18,627 nucleotides of DNA from Alphaproteobacteria bacterium (GTDB taxonomy: Bacteria; Pseudomonadota; Alphaproteobacteria; CACIAM-22H2). The stretch's first letter is position 1, and each line of letters begins with the position of its first letter. Where the stretch lies: contig VGEI01000027.1 in the NCBI GenBank assembly GCA_016869415.1, positions 1-18,627 of the forward strand, in the 5' to 3' direction. A program made the translations under genes and the position numbers. Positions 1 through 6,506 of the stretch are shown here, one piece after another. A model generated the notes under the pieces. It did no database searches and had not been told where the DNA came from. It worked only from the letters and a program-made list of their open reading frames with translations.

Positions 1-33
1 CTCTTTCCGGCGCGCGCAGGGCTGGCGTGGACA

Positions 34-57
34 GGCGCTTTCGCTTCGCGAAACGCC
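34..57. other. GC-rich stem-loop upstream of the tRNA gene
   Basis: GGCG (34-37) and TTTCGC (39-44) pair with GCGAAA (48-53) and CGCC (54-57), leaving one bulged C and a TTC loop, so a ten-pair hairpin can form. No T-tract follows, so it is at best a weak or Rho-assisted terminator for a gene lying left of the window. The rest of 1-133 shows no supportable gene: short open stretches exist in all three forward frames, but none has a recognisable product. Confidence 0.3.
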
Positions 58-87
58 GAGTTGCGCGCGCCAGGAAAAGACTGGGAT

Positions 88-115
88 TTGCGCTGAAGCG
101 GGCTTTCCGTTAGTG
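88..115 (+). promoter_or_regulatory. Possible promoter of the tRNA-Arg gene
   Basis: A TTGCGC hexamer (88-93) lies 16 bases before TTAGTG (110-115), about 19 bases before the tRNA 5' end. The -35 is fair and the -10 is poor against the sigma-70 consensus. The position is right for a tRNA promoter, but the match is weak. Confidence 0.25.
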
Positions 116-133
116 TCCGGCCGCCAATCGAGG

Positions 134-210
134 GCGCCCGTAGCTCAGTTGGATAGAGCGCTAGCCTCCGGAGCTAGAGGTCGTGAGTTCGAGTCTCGCC
201 GGGCGCGCCA
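134..210 (+). tRNA. tRNA-Arg, anticodon CCG
   Basis: A complete cloverleaf can be drawn. The acceptor stem GCGCCCG (134-140) pairs with CGGGCGC (200-206), followed by discriminator G207 and an encoded CCA (208-210). The D-stem is GCTC (143-146) with GAGC (156-159). The anticodon stem CTAGC (161-165) pairs with GCTAG (173-177) around loop 166-172, with CCG at 168-170 reading the arginine codon CGG. The T-arm is GTGAG/CTCGC with loop TTCGAGT. CGG is a usable codon in such a GC-rich genome. No integrase or duplicated tRNA 3' end was noticed nearby, so the gene does not appear to be an occupied attachment site here. Confidence 0.97.
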
Positions 211-325
211 TTTTCCCTCAGATAGACCCGTAGGTTAGTCCGCTCCGTGCAGCACGGCGCTTTGCCTGCCGTCCTGTGCGTTGCCGGAATTTGCCGGCCG
301 TTCTTCGTCAGACCGGCGCGGCGTT
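211..325. other. Short convergent intergenic stretch between the tRNA and the EAL gene
   Basis: The stretch holds a compact inverted repeat, CCGTGC A GCACGG (245-257), whose central part would form the loop in RNA and which is followed by GCGCTTT. It may contribute to ending the tRNA transcript or the oppositely oriented EAL transcript. No gene is seen. Confidence 0.3.
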
Positions 326-1555
326 CTATTGACGCCAGTGCTGCATCAGCCACTCGGTGAAAGCCTCGGCCGTCATGGGCCGCGCGATGAAATAGCCCTG
401 CACGCTGTCGCAGCCGAATTCCTTGACGAGGTTCCATTCTTCCTGCGTCTCGACGCCTTCGGCGAGGACATGGAGGCCGAGGCTGCGGCCGAGTTTCGCG
501 CTCGACTCGAGAATCGTGCGCGCCTGTTCCTCGCTGCAGGCGGCGGAAACGAAGGAACGGTCGATCTTGATCTCGGTGCAGGGCAGGCGCCGCAATTGCT
601 GCAGGTTCGACGCCCCGACGCCGAAATCGTCGATCGACACGCCGAACCCCTTGAGGCGGATTCGGGACAGGGTCTCGAGCGTGGCGCGCATCTCGGTGAT
701 GAGCCGCGTCTCAGCCACCTCGAGCACCACCCGTTCGGGTTTGATAGCGAGCGACTGGCAGGCCTGGACGAGCATGTCATGCAGCCAGCCCTCGTGCAGG
801 GTCTCGACGAAGACATTGAGATTGAGCGAGATATCGACTCCGAGGTCGCCCAAGGCCTTGAGCCATGCCAGCCCCGTCTTGACAACGCACTTGTCGAACT
901 CGCCGGTCATGCCGGCTGCAAGAACGGGCGGCAGGAACAGGGGCGGCGGCAGCATGCCGCGCGACGGATGCTCGATCCGGGCCAGGCATTCGACGCCGAT
1001 AGCCTGGCGGTCGGACATTCGGACTTTGGGCTGATATAGCAGCGTCAGCTTCCCCTGCGCCAGGAGCGCACGCACCTCATCGGCTTCGAGCGGCGCGGCA
1101 GACGGACCCGCGGCCGAGGCGTGCCGCTCCATATGGCGCCGGAGCAGGGCCTCGATGTCGGGCGGACGGAAGCGCTTGGGCAGATGCCCGATCATCGGAA
1201 GGTCGTATTCGCGCACGATGTCCGACACCGAATTCACGATCGCCTGATCGGCCGCCGTCATCAGGACGATGCTGGGCCGGCAGCCGGAACGCGCGATGGC
1301 CGCAATCGTCTCGACGCCGTCCATCTGCGGCATGTTCAGGTCGACCATGACCACGTCAGGGGTACGCTCCTTGACGAGCTCGATCGCTTTCTGGCCGCCG
1401 TCGGCGCTGCGTACCGTCACCAAGCCCAACTGACGGAGCGCATCTTCGACCACTTTGAGGATGAAACGGGAGTCGTCGACGATCAGAATGTCGAGGTGGC
1501 CGAATTCGGTCGTACTTTCGGCAGCGGTCGCGCCCGGAGTTTGATCGAGAGCCAT
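326..1555 (-). CDS. REC-EAL response regulator, predicted c-di-GMP phosphodiesterase
   Basis: The 409-aa protein has an N-terminal receiver domain (about 20-140) followed by an EAL domain (about 158-405). The receiver shows the acidic pair D27/D28, phospho-acceptor D72 in VDLNMPQMDG, T100 and K127. The EAL domain keeps the residues needed for Mg-dependent hydrolysis of cyclic di-GMP to pGpG: E189 (the EAL motif reads ECL), N245, E279, D309/D310 in IDDFG, K330 in KIDRSF, E366 in EGVET and Q386 in QGY. Loop 6 reads DFGVGASNL rather than the usual DFGTGYSSL. The architecture matches RocR/VieA-type regulators, so phosphorylation by an unlinked histidine kinase probably gates activity; no kinase is adjacent. 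The start is supported by AGGA (1563-1566) seven bases upstream. It acts in the cytosol. A role in controlling the nearby glycan locus is possible but not shown. Confidence 0.93.
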   Translation of the reverse strand: MALDQTPGATAAESTTEFGHLDILIVDDSRFILKVVEDALRQLGLVTVRSADGGQKAIELVKERTPDVVMVDLNMPQMDGVETIAAIARSGCRPSIVLMTAADQAIVNSVSDIVREYDLPMIGHLPKRFRPPDIEALLRRHMERHASAAGPSAAPLEADEVRALLAQGKLTLLYQPKVRMSDRQAIGVECLARIEHPSRGMLPPPLFLPPVLAAGMTGEFDKCVVKTGLAWLKALGDLGVDISLNLNVFVETLHEGWLHDMLVQACQSLAIKPERVVLEVAETRLITEMRATLETLSRIRLKGFGVSIDDFGVGASNLQQLRRLPCTEIKIDRSFVSAACSEEQARTILESSAKLGRSLGLHVLAEGVETQEEWNLVKEFGCDSVQGYFIARPMTAEAFTEWLMQHWRQ

Positions 1556-1562
1556 CGGCGGA

Positions 1563-1589
1563 TCCTGGCAGGCTCTCCGCGCAGAGCCT
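1563..1589 (-). promoter_or_regulatory. Ribosome-binding site and leader hairpin of the EAL gene
   Basis: On the minus strand, AGGA (1563-1566) sits seven bases before the ATG and acts as the Shine-Dalgarno site. Three bases further upstream, AGGCTCT and AGAGCCT (1570-1576 and 1583-1589) form a perfect seven-pair hairpin with a six-base loop. A stronger SD-like AAGGAGG lies at the outer edge of this hairpin but has no start codon at proper distance. The hairpin may tune translation; this is inference. Confidence 0.45.
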
Positions 1590-1698
1590 CCTTATTGGGC
1601 CATGAGCAGGCGTCGCGGGCGACGGAGGGTATTCCGCGACCCCTAATGAATGGTGAAGGTCGACCTAGCCGGGCTTAGAGTTGGAGATCGATCGTAGA

Positions 1699-1757
1699 GG
1701 CCGGTGACCGGCCCCTGCGAACGGAGCCGCTCCGCAAGTCGGCCGGGAGCCCGGCCG
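1699..1757. repeat. Cluster of three palindromes upstream of the aminotransferase gene
   Basis: Three near-contiguous inverted repeats occur: GGCCGGT G ACCGGCC (1699-1713), CGGAGC C GCTCCG (1722-1734), and CGGCCGGG AG CCCGGCCG (1740-1757). They lie in the 290-bp region between the divergent EAL and aminotransferase genes, which otherwise contains no gene. They could be operators for a dimeric regulator or structured leader RNA. GC-rich DNA produces short palindromes by chance, but three perfect ones in 59 bp is dense. Confidence 0.5.
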
Positions 1758-1809
1758 CCGGCCGGGGCCGTCGAGATCGTGACCGTCGAAGCGTCCGCCC
1801 GAGAGGCCG

Positions 1810-1837
1810 GCGGGGCGCGGTTGGCGTCCGGCCCCGC
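1810..1837 (+). promoter_or_regulatory. Hairpin immediately before the aminotransferase start
   Basis: GCGGGGC (1810-1816) pairs perfectly with GCCCCGC (1831-1837) around a 14-base loop and ends eight bases before the first ATG. No clear Shine-Dalgarno sequence is present before any of the candidate starts (1846, 1858, 1864). The hairpin could restrict ribosome access or place the true start at a later ATG. No convincing sigma-70 promoter was found in this intergenic region. Confidence 0.35.
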
Positions 1838-1845
1838 GATCCGCT

Positions 1846-3096
1846 ATGTACTCCGCCATGACAATGCCCTTCGGCGACCTTAATCCCCCGCCGCGCCTGC
1901 TCATGGGCCCCGGCCCTGTCGACGCCGATCCGCGCGTGCTGCGCGCCATGGCGATGCCGCTGCTCGGCCAGTTCGACCCGGCCTTCACCGCCTACATGAA
2001 CGAGGCGATGGAGCTCTATCGCCGCGTCTACCAGACGAAGAACAAGTGGACCTTCCTGATCGACGGCACGGCGCGCGCCGGCATCGAGGCTATTCTGGTC
2101 TCGCTGATCGCACCCGGCGACCGTGTGCTCGTACCCATATTCGGCCGCTTCGGCCATTTGCTGACGGAGATCTCCCGGCGCTGCGGCGCCGATGTCCATA
2201 CGGTCGAGGCCGAGTGGGGGCAGATCGTCGACCCTGATGCCATCGAGGACGCGGCGAGGAAAACCAGGCCGCGGTTGATCGCCTGCGTGCACGGCGACAC
2301 CTCGACCACCATGGCCCAGCCGCTGCAGGACATCGTCGCCATCGCCAGGCGGCACGATGCTTTGGTCTACACCGATGCCACCGCCACGCTCGGCGGGATG
2401 GACGTGGCCGTCGACCGCTGGGGTGTGGATGCCATCTCGTCAGGCCTGCAGAAATGCCTTTCCGGTCCGCCGGGCAGCGCGCCGATCAGCTTCAACGAGC
2501 GTGTCGCGGCATCGGTCAACGCGCGCAAGCATGTCGAGCAGGGCATTAGGGTCGAGGGCGCGGTCGAGGGCAACGGCCCGGTCATCCGGTCCAACTATTT
2601 CGACCTCGCCATGCTGATGGAATACTGGGGCGAATCGCGCCTCAACCACCACACCGAGGCGACCTCGATGCTCTATGCGGCACGCGAATGCGCGCGCATC
2701 GCGCTCGAGGAAGGTATCGCGGCCCGCGTCGCCCGTCACCAGACGGCCAGCCGGGCGATGGTCGCCGGCTTGCAGGCCATGGGACTCGCAGTCTTCGGCG
2801 ATCTCAAGCACAAGATGCCCAACGTCACCGGCATCGTCATCCCGGCGAAGGTCGACGGCGAGTGGGCGCGCCACAGCCTGCTGCACGATTTCGGCATCGA
2901 GATCGGCACATCCTTCGGACCGCTCAAAGGGAAAATATGGCGCATCGGCACGATGGGCTACGGCTGCCAGAAGCGCAACGTGCTGATCTGCCTCAACGCG
3001 CTCGAGGCGGTGCTGCGCCAGCAGGGCTACGCCGCGAAGCCCGGGGCGGGCGTCGACACGGCGCTGGCCGAGTACCGGAAAACCGAAGCCGCGTGA
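1846..3096 (+). CDS. Class-V PLP aminotransferase, probably ureidoglycine-glyoxylate or alanine-glyoxylate type
   Basis: The 416-aa protein is a fold-type I PLP enzyme of the AGXT/PucG group. The Schiff-base lysine is K203 in SGLQKCLSGPPG, D177 in YTDATATLGG should contact the PLP pyridine nitrogen, and the WRIGTMG motif near the C-terminus supplies the carboxylate-binding arginine. Q42 (GQFDP) and N267 (RLNHHTEAT) sit about where PucG-type ureidoglycine-glyoxylate aminotransferases carry their substrate-specific Gln and Asn, and the length is close to PucG. This favours amino transfer between ureidoglycine and glyoxylate in purine (allantoin) breakdown, giving glycine. No other ureide gene is nearby, so alanine- or serine-glyoxylate activity remains possible. 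It is cytosolic and monocistronic. ATGs at 1846, 1858 and 1864 are all possible starts; the conserved core begins near residue 17. Confidence 0.88.
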   Translation: MYSAMTMPFGDLNPPPRLLMGPGPVDADPRVLRAMAMPLLGQFDPAFTAYMNEAMELYRRVYQTKNKWTFLIDGTARAGIEAILVSLIAPGDRVLVPIFGRFGHLLTEISRRCGADVHTVEAEWGQIVDPDAIEDAARKTRPRLIACVHGDTSTTMAQPLQDIVAIARRHDALVYTDATATLGGMDVAVDRWGVDAISSGLQKCLSGPPGSAPISFNERVAASVNARKHVEQGIRVEGAVEGNGPVIRSNYFDLAMLMEYWGESRLNHHTEATSMLYAARECARIALEEGIAARVARHQTASRAMVAGLQAMGLAVFGDLKHKMPNVTGIVIPAKVDGEWARHSLLHDFGIEIGTSFGPLKGKIWRIGTMGYGCQKRNVLICLNALEAVLRQQGYAAKPGAGVDTALAEYRKTEAA

Positions 3097-3136
3097 GCGG
3101 CCGCGGCCGGCGTTAACGACATTGTGTCTTTAATGT

Positions 3137-3154
3137 GGCGGCCCGCGAGCCGCC
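3137..3154. terminator. Hairpin between convergent genes, possible bidirectional terminator
   Basis: GGCGGC (3137-3142) and GCCGCC (3149-3154) form a perfect six-pair stem with a CCGCGA loop. It lies 40 bases after the aminotransferase stop and 91 bases beyond the hldE stop. Flanks are AT-richer (TTTAATGT before, TTCAT after) but lack a clean T-run on either strand, so termination efficiency is uncertain. Confidence 0.45.
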
Positions 3155-3182
3155 GTTCATCCCATTGATATAATGCGATAAA

Positions 3183-3214
3183 TTATGTGCAATACGGCAC
3201 TTGTTATGTCCAAT
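3183..3214. repeat. Tandem 11-bp direct repeat in an AT-rich intergenic patch
   Basis: TTATGTGCAAT (3183-3193) and TTATGTCCAAT (3204-3214) match at 10 of 11 positions, and their starts are 21 bp apart, about two helical turns. A TATAAT hexamer (3169-3174) lies nearby without a good -35. The surrounding stretch is clearly AT-richer than the rest of the window. It separates two convergent genes, so no promoter is required here. It may be a protein-binding site, or a remnant. No open reading frame is supported. Confidence 0.4.
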
Positions 3215-3245
3215 GTGTCTAACTACATTAGATGGTATGCGCCGT

Positions 3246-4709
3246 TCAGCGGACCATCCGCTTGATCGTCGCCGTGGTGCTCTGGCCCGGCGTCAGATCG
3301 GCCAGCAGCACGCGCCCGCCCCAGCTGCGGACCTGCTCGGCGCCGACGACCTTGTCGACGGTGTAGTCCGCGCCCTTGACCAGCACGTCGGGCCTGATCG
3401 CCTCGATCAGCGCAAGCGGCGTGTCCTCGCTGAAGATCACCACCTGGTCGACGCTGGCCAGCGAGGAGAGCACCGCGGCGCGCGCCGCCTCACTCTGCAC
3501 GGGTCTTCCCTCGCCCTTGAGGCGTCGTACCGAGGCATCGCTGTTGAGTCCGACAATCAGCCGGTCGCAGGCGGCCCGGGCCTGGCTCATCAGCGAGACA
3601 TGGCCGGGATGGATGATGTCGAAGCAGCCGTTGGTGAAGCCGACGCGCAGGTTCTGGCGCCGCCACTTCTCCACCACGTCGAGCGCCTGCGGCAGGGTCA
3701 CCACCTTGCGCTCGCCGGTGGCGATGTCCTCGTGGTGCAGGGCGCGGATCAGATCGTCGGCATAGGCGACCGCCGTGCCGACCTTGGCGACGACGATTCC
3801 GGCCGCCACCGTGGCGAGACGCGCCGCGTCGAGCATCGACAGCCCGCTGGCGAGGCTGGCGGCCAGGGTCGCCACCACCGTGTCGCCGGCGCCGGAGACG
3901 TCGAACACCTCCTGCGCCACCGCCGGCAGCAGGTGCGATTCGCCCGAGCGCAGCACGAGGCTCATGCCGTCGGCGCCCAGCGTGCAGAGCACCGCTTCGA
4001 GCTGGCAGAGCTTGATCAGCTTGAGCGAGGCGGCGACCACCTCCGCCGGCGTAGCGGTCGGAAGCTGCACGGCTTCGGCCAGCTCCCGCCGGTTCGGCGT
4101 CAGCAGCGTGGCGCCGCGGTAGCGGCTGTAGTCGTAGCCCTTGGGGTCGACCAGCACCGGTTTGCCGGCACGATGCGCCGCCGCGATCATCGCGGTGATC
4201 GAGGGCGGCGTCAGCACGCCCTTGGCATAGTCGGAGAGCACGAGGATGCCGCAATCGGCGATCGCCGCGCCGACCACGCGGGCGATGTCGTCGGCGATGG
4301 CGGGGCTGACCTCGCTCACCGTCTCGCGGTCGGCCCGCAGCAGCTGCTGGCTGCCGGCGACGTAGCGCGTCTTGATCGTCGTCTCGCGCTTCGCGTCGGT
4401 CATCAGGTGCGGCTCGACATTGGCGAGCTGGCCGACCAGGGTGGCGATCTCGCGCCCCGCCGCATCGCGGCCAACCACCGAGACGAACTCGGGGTGCGCC
4501 CCGAAGCCCACCAGGTTGCGCAGCACGTTCCCCGCCCCACCGAGCATGGCGATCTCGCGCTCGACGCTCAGCACCGGGATCGGCGCTTCGGGTGAGATGC
4601 GGTCGACATGGCCGTAGACGAAGCGGTCGAGCATCACGTCGCCGACGCACAACACGCGCGCCTGGGCGAGGCGGGGTACCAGCTCGACGAGGTCGGCGTT
4701 AAGGGTCAT
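3246..4709 (-). CDS. hldE: Bifunctional heptose-7-phosphate kinase / heptose-1-phosphate adenylyltransferase HldE
   Basis: The 487-aa enzyme acts twice in ADP-heptose synthesis: it phosphorylates D-glycero-beta-D-manno-heptose 7-phosphate at C1 and, after dephosphorylation by GmhB, adenylylates the 1-phosphate. The N-terminal ribokinase-type (PfkB) domain (about 15-325) carries GGAGN (58-61) and the GAGDT motif (273-277) with catalytic D276. The C-terminal nucleotidyltransferase domain (about 355-487) starts at VGFTNGCFDIIHPGH, with HPGH at 367-370. The length is near the E. coli protein (about 477). The fused form points to the ADP- rather than the GDP-heptose route. It is the last gene of the leftward operon, three bases after gmhA. 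GmhB and HldD are not in this window. Confidence 0.97.
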   Translation of the reverse strand: MTLNADLVELVPRLAQARVLCVGDVMLDRFVYGHVDRISPEAPIPVLSVEREIAMLGGAGNVLRNLVGFGAHPEFVSVVGRDAAGREIATLVGQLANVEPHLMTDAKRETTIKTRYVAGSQQLLRADRETVSEVSPAIADDIARVVGAAIADCGILVLSDYAKGVLTPPSITAMIAAAHRAGKPVLVDPKGYDYSRYRGATLLTPNRRELAEAVQLPTATPAEVVAASLKLIKLCQLEAVLCTLGADGMSLVLRSGESHLLPAVAQEVFDVSGAGDTVVATLAASLASGLSMLDAARLATVAAGIVVAKVGTAVAYADDLIRALHHEDIATGERKVVTLPQALDVVEKWRRQNLRVGFTNGCFDIIHPGHVSLMSQARAACDRLIVGLNSDASVRRLKGEGRPVQSEAARAAVLSSLASVDQVVIFSEDTPLALIEAIRPDVLVKGADYTVDKVVGAEQVRSWGGRVLLADLTPGQSTTATIKRMVR

Positions 4710-4712
4710 CGC

Positions 4713-5306
4713 CTAGTCCACGTAGCCGAGCGCTTTTTCGAGTGCGCCGCAGAGCATCTGGCCGAGGGTGATGTGCATCTCCTGGATGCGCGCCGTGGTC
4801 TTCGACGGCACGACGAGCGCGATGTCGGCAAGGCTGCGCTTGACCAGCTCGCCGCCGCCCTTGCCGGTCAGGGCCGCGGTGACCAGCTTCATGCGGCGCG
4901 CCGTCTCCAGCGCCTTAAGGATGTTGGGCGACTGGCCCGAGGTGGTGATGGCGAGGGCGAGGTCGCCCGGCTTACCCAGCGCCTCGATCTGCCGCGAGAA
5001 CAGAACGTCGAAGCCGAGATCGTTGCCGATGGCGGTGAGCGCAGAGGTGTCGGTGGTCAGCGCGATCGCGGCGATCGCCGTGCGGTTGGTGATGTAGCGC
5101 ACGGTGAGTTCGGTCGCCAGGTGCTGGGCGTCCGCGGCCGAGCCGCCATTGCCGAAGAACAGGATCTTGTTGCCGCCTTTGATGCAGATGACGCTGGCTT
5201 CGACCAGGCGCTTGAACTCGTTGCCCACGGCAGCAGCCGTCGCCTTCTGTATGGTATCGTGCTCGGCAAACTCGCTGGTATAGAAACGGTCGAGATCGAA
5301 GCTCAT
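4713..5306 (-). CDS. gmhA: Sedoheptulose-7-phosphate isomerase GmhA
   Basis: The 197-aa SIS-domain protein converts sedoheptulose 7-phosphate to D-glycero-D-manno-heptose 7-phosphate, the first step of heptose synthesis, in the cytosol as a tetramer. The phosphate-binding loop FFGNGGSAADAQHLATEL covers 50-67, with H62 and E66 matching metal ligands of E. coli GmhA (H61, E65). TTSGQSPN (121-128) is the second sugar-phosphate loop. Q175 in RIQEMH matches ligand Q172, but the position of the fourth ligand (H180 in E. coli) appears to be Q183. DiaA-like SIS proteins also lack that histidine, yet the adjacency to hldE strongly supports the heptose role. An AAGG stretch just before the ATG serves as the ribosome site; the gap from the upstream gene is nine bases. 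Confidence 0.93.
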   Translation of the reverse strand: MSFDLDRFYTSEFAEHDTIQKATAAAVGNEFKRLVEASVICIKGGNKILFFGNGGSAADAQHLATELTVRYITNRTAIAAIALTTDTSALTAIGNDLGFDVLFSRQIEALGKPGDLALAITTSGQSPNILKALETARRMKLVTAALTGKGGGELVKRSLADIALVVPSKTTARIQEMHITLGQMLCGALEKALGYVD

Positions 5307-5315
5307 ACAAAGGCC

Positions 5316-6506
5316 TTAAGAACGGCGCGCGGAAGCGAGAATCGCCTCGAAACGGTCGCCAATGGCGCGAATATCGAAGGTCTTGTGCGCGTAGTCCAGC
5401 GCGTTGTTTCCCAAGGCTTTACGCTCCTCAGCCGCCCCAGCCAGCCGTTCGGCCGCGGCCACGAAAGCATCGGCGCGGTCGGGCGGCACGATGCTACCGG
5501 CCCGAGCCCTAGCGATCACCCGGGCGGCGAGATTCTCCGACGGAATGGCGCCGAGGATCGGCCGCCCGGCACAGAGATAGGTCAGCACCTTGGACGGCAC
5601 TGAAAAGGCGCCGGCGTCGGGCTCGAGGATGGCGAGCAGGACATCGCCGCTGGCGATGACCTCCGGTAGCCGCTCGAAGGGCTGATAGGGTAGCAGGACG
5701 AGATTCGGTGCGGCGCTTGCCCGTTCGCGCAGCCAGTCCGCTCCCAGCCCCTCGGACACGACGACGACGCGAATCTCCGGCCGTAGCGCGAAGTGCCTGG
5801 CCAGCTGCAGCAGAAGATCGGGATTGTGCTTCAGGCCCAGGGTACCGGAGTAGAGGAACACGAGCTTGTCGGTCAGGCCGTGTTCTCTTGCCCATTCGTT
5901 GTCGCGCGGGCGCGGAGGCAGATCGTCGAGCGGCGCCCAGTTCTCGATGATGTGCACGCGATCGCGCGAGAGGCCCCAGCTTTCAAGCGCCGGCAGGAAG
6001 TCCTCGGAGATCACCACCACTGCGTCGCTGCGCCGCATCAGCCGCTGCTCGAGCGCCAAGTAGTAGCGCCCGGCGAGAGCGCCGATCACCGGCACACGGC
6101 GGCGAAGCAACCGGTCGATGGCGATGGCATTGAGATCCTGGGCCCAGAAGACGAAGCCGATGCCAAGCCGCCGGCAGGCGGCTTGCGCCGCGGCCTGGAT
6201 ATCGCTGGCCGAGGTGCCGCCGAGCACTACATCGGGCCGAGACGCTATGATCTCGCGCGCCAGCAGCCGGCCGTAGGCACGCTCGTCGAGCACGCGCTGC
6301 ATATAGCGATACTTCTCGATGGCTCGTCCGATCGACAGGCCGCGCACGTTGAACCTCGCGGGATCGTCAGGACGCGGTGCCATCGGCCCGCGCGGCATGG
6401 CCATAGAGGCGGCGTAACGGTGCAGCACCTCGTGCCCGCGCCGCGCCAGCTCGCGCGACAGCTGGATGGGGAAGGCGTGCCCTGAATCGTGGACGAAGAT
6501 CTTCAT
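5316..6506 (-). CDS. GT4 glycosyltransferase, WbuB/WcaI-like
   Basis: The 396-aa protein has the two Rossmann domains of GT-B retaining transferases. The acceptor domain starts MKIFVHDSGHAFPIQLSRELARRGHEV, and the donor domain includes LVFLYSGTLGLKHNPDLLLQLA (about residues 215-236) and the nucleotide-sugar region EPDAGAFSVPSKVLTYLCAGRP, where the usual second glutamate of the E-x7-E motif is not obvious. The SVPSK-LTYLCAGRP form is typical of WbuB/WcaI-like enzymes that add an amino-sugar or fucose-type residue in O-antigen or colanic acid assembly; donor and acceptor cannot be read from sequence. Its start abuts the stop of the upstream methyltransferase gene in a zero-gap junction (6506/6507). 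It likely acts at the cytoplasmic face of the inner membrane. Confidence 0.88.
   Translation of the reverse strand: MKIFVHDSGHAFPIQLSRELARRGHEVLHRYAASMAMPRGPMAPRPDDPARFNVRGLSIGRAIEKYRYMQRVLDERAYGRLLAREIIASRPDVVLGGTSASDIQAAAQAACRRLGIGFVFWAQDLNAIAIDRLLRRRVPVIGALAGRYYLALEQRLMRRSDAVVVISEDFLPALESWGLSRDRVHIIENWAPLDDLPPRPRDNEWAREHGLTDKLVFLYSGTLGLKHNPDLLLQLARHFALRPEIRVVVVSEGLGADWLRERASAAPNLVLLPYQPFERLPEVIASGDVLLAILEPDAGAFSVPSKVLTYLCAGRPILGAIPSENLAARVIARARAGSIVPPDRADAFVAAAERLAGAAEERKALGNNALDYAHKTFDIRAIGDRFEAILASARRS

Noticed and set aside
1..133. End of a coding gene entering from the left
   Set aside because: Open frames are short, give no recognisable product, and the hairpin at 34-57 fits an intergenic position better.
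134..325. tRNA-Arg as an integration site for a genomic island
   Set aside because: No integrase, no duplicated tRNA 3' end and no mobile-element gene were seen; the downstream genes are ordinary chromosomal types.
174..437. Minus-strand open frame of 87 codons ending in GETRTHDL
   Set aside because: It runs through the tRNA antisense; the GETRTHDL ending is a familiar artefact of translating tRNA genes, and the frame also overlaps the real EAL gene.
281..1039. Plus-strand open frame of 252 codons
   Set aside because: It is antisense to the EAL domain, whose catalytic motifs are intact on the other strand.
3201..4595. Plus-strand open frame of 464 codons
   Set aside because: It is antisense to hldE, which is full length with both domains; the translation is repetitive in H, R, G and D.
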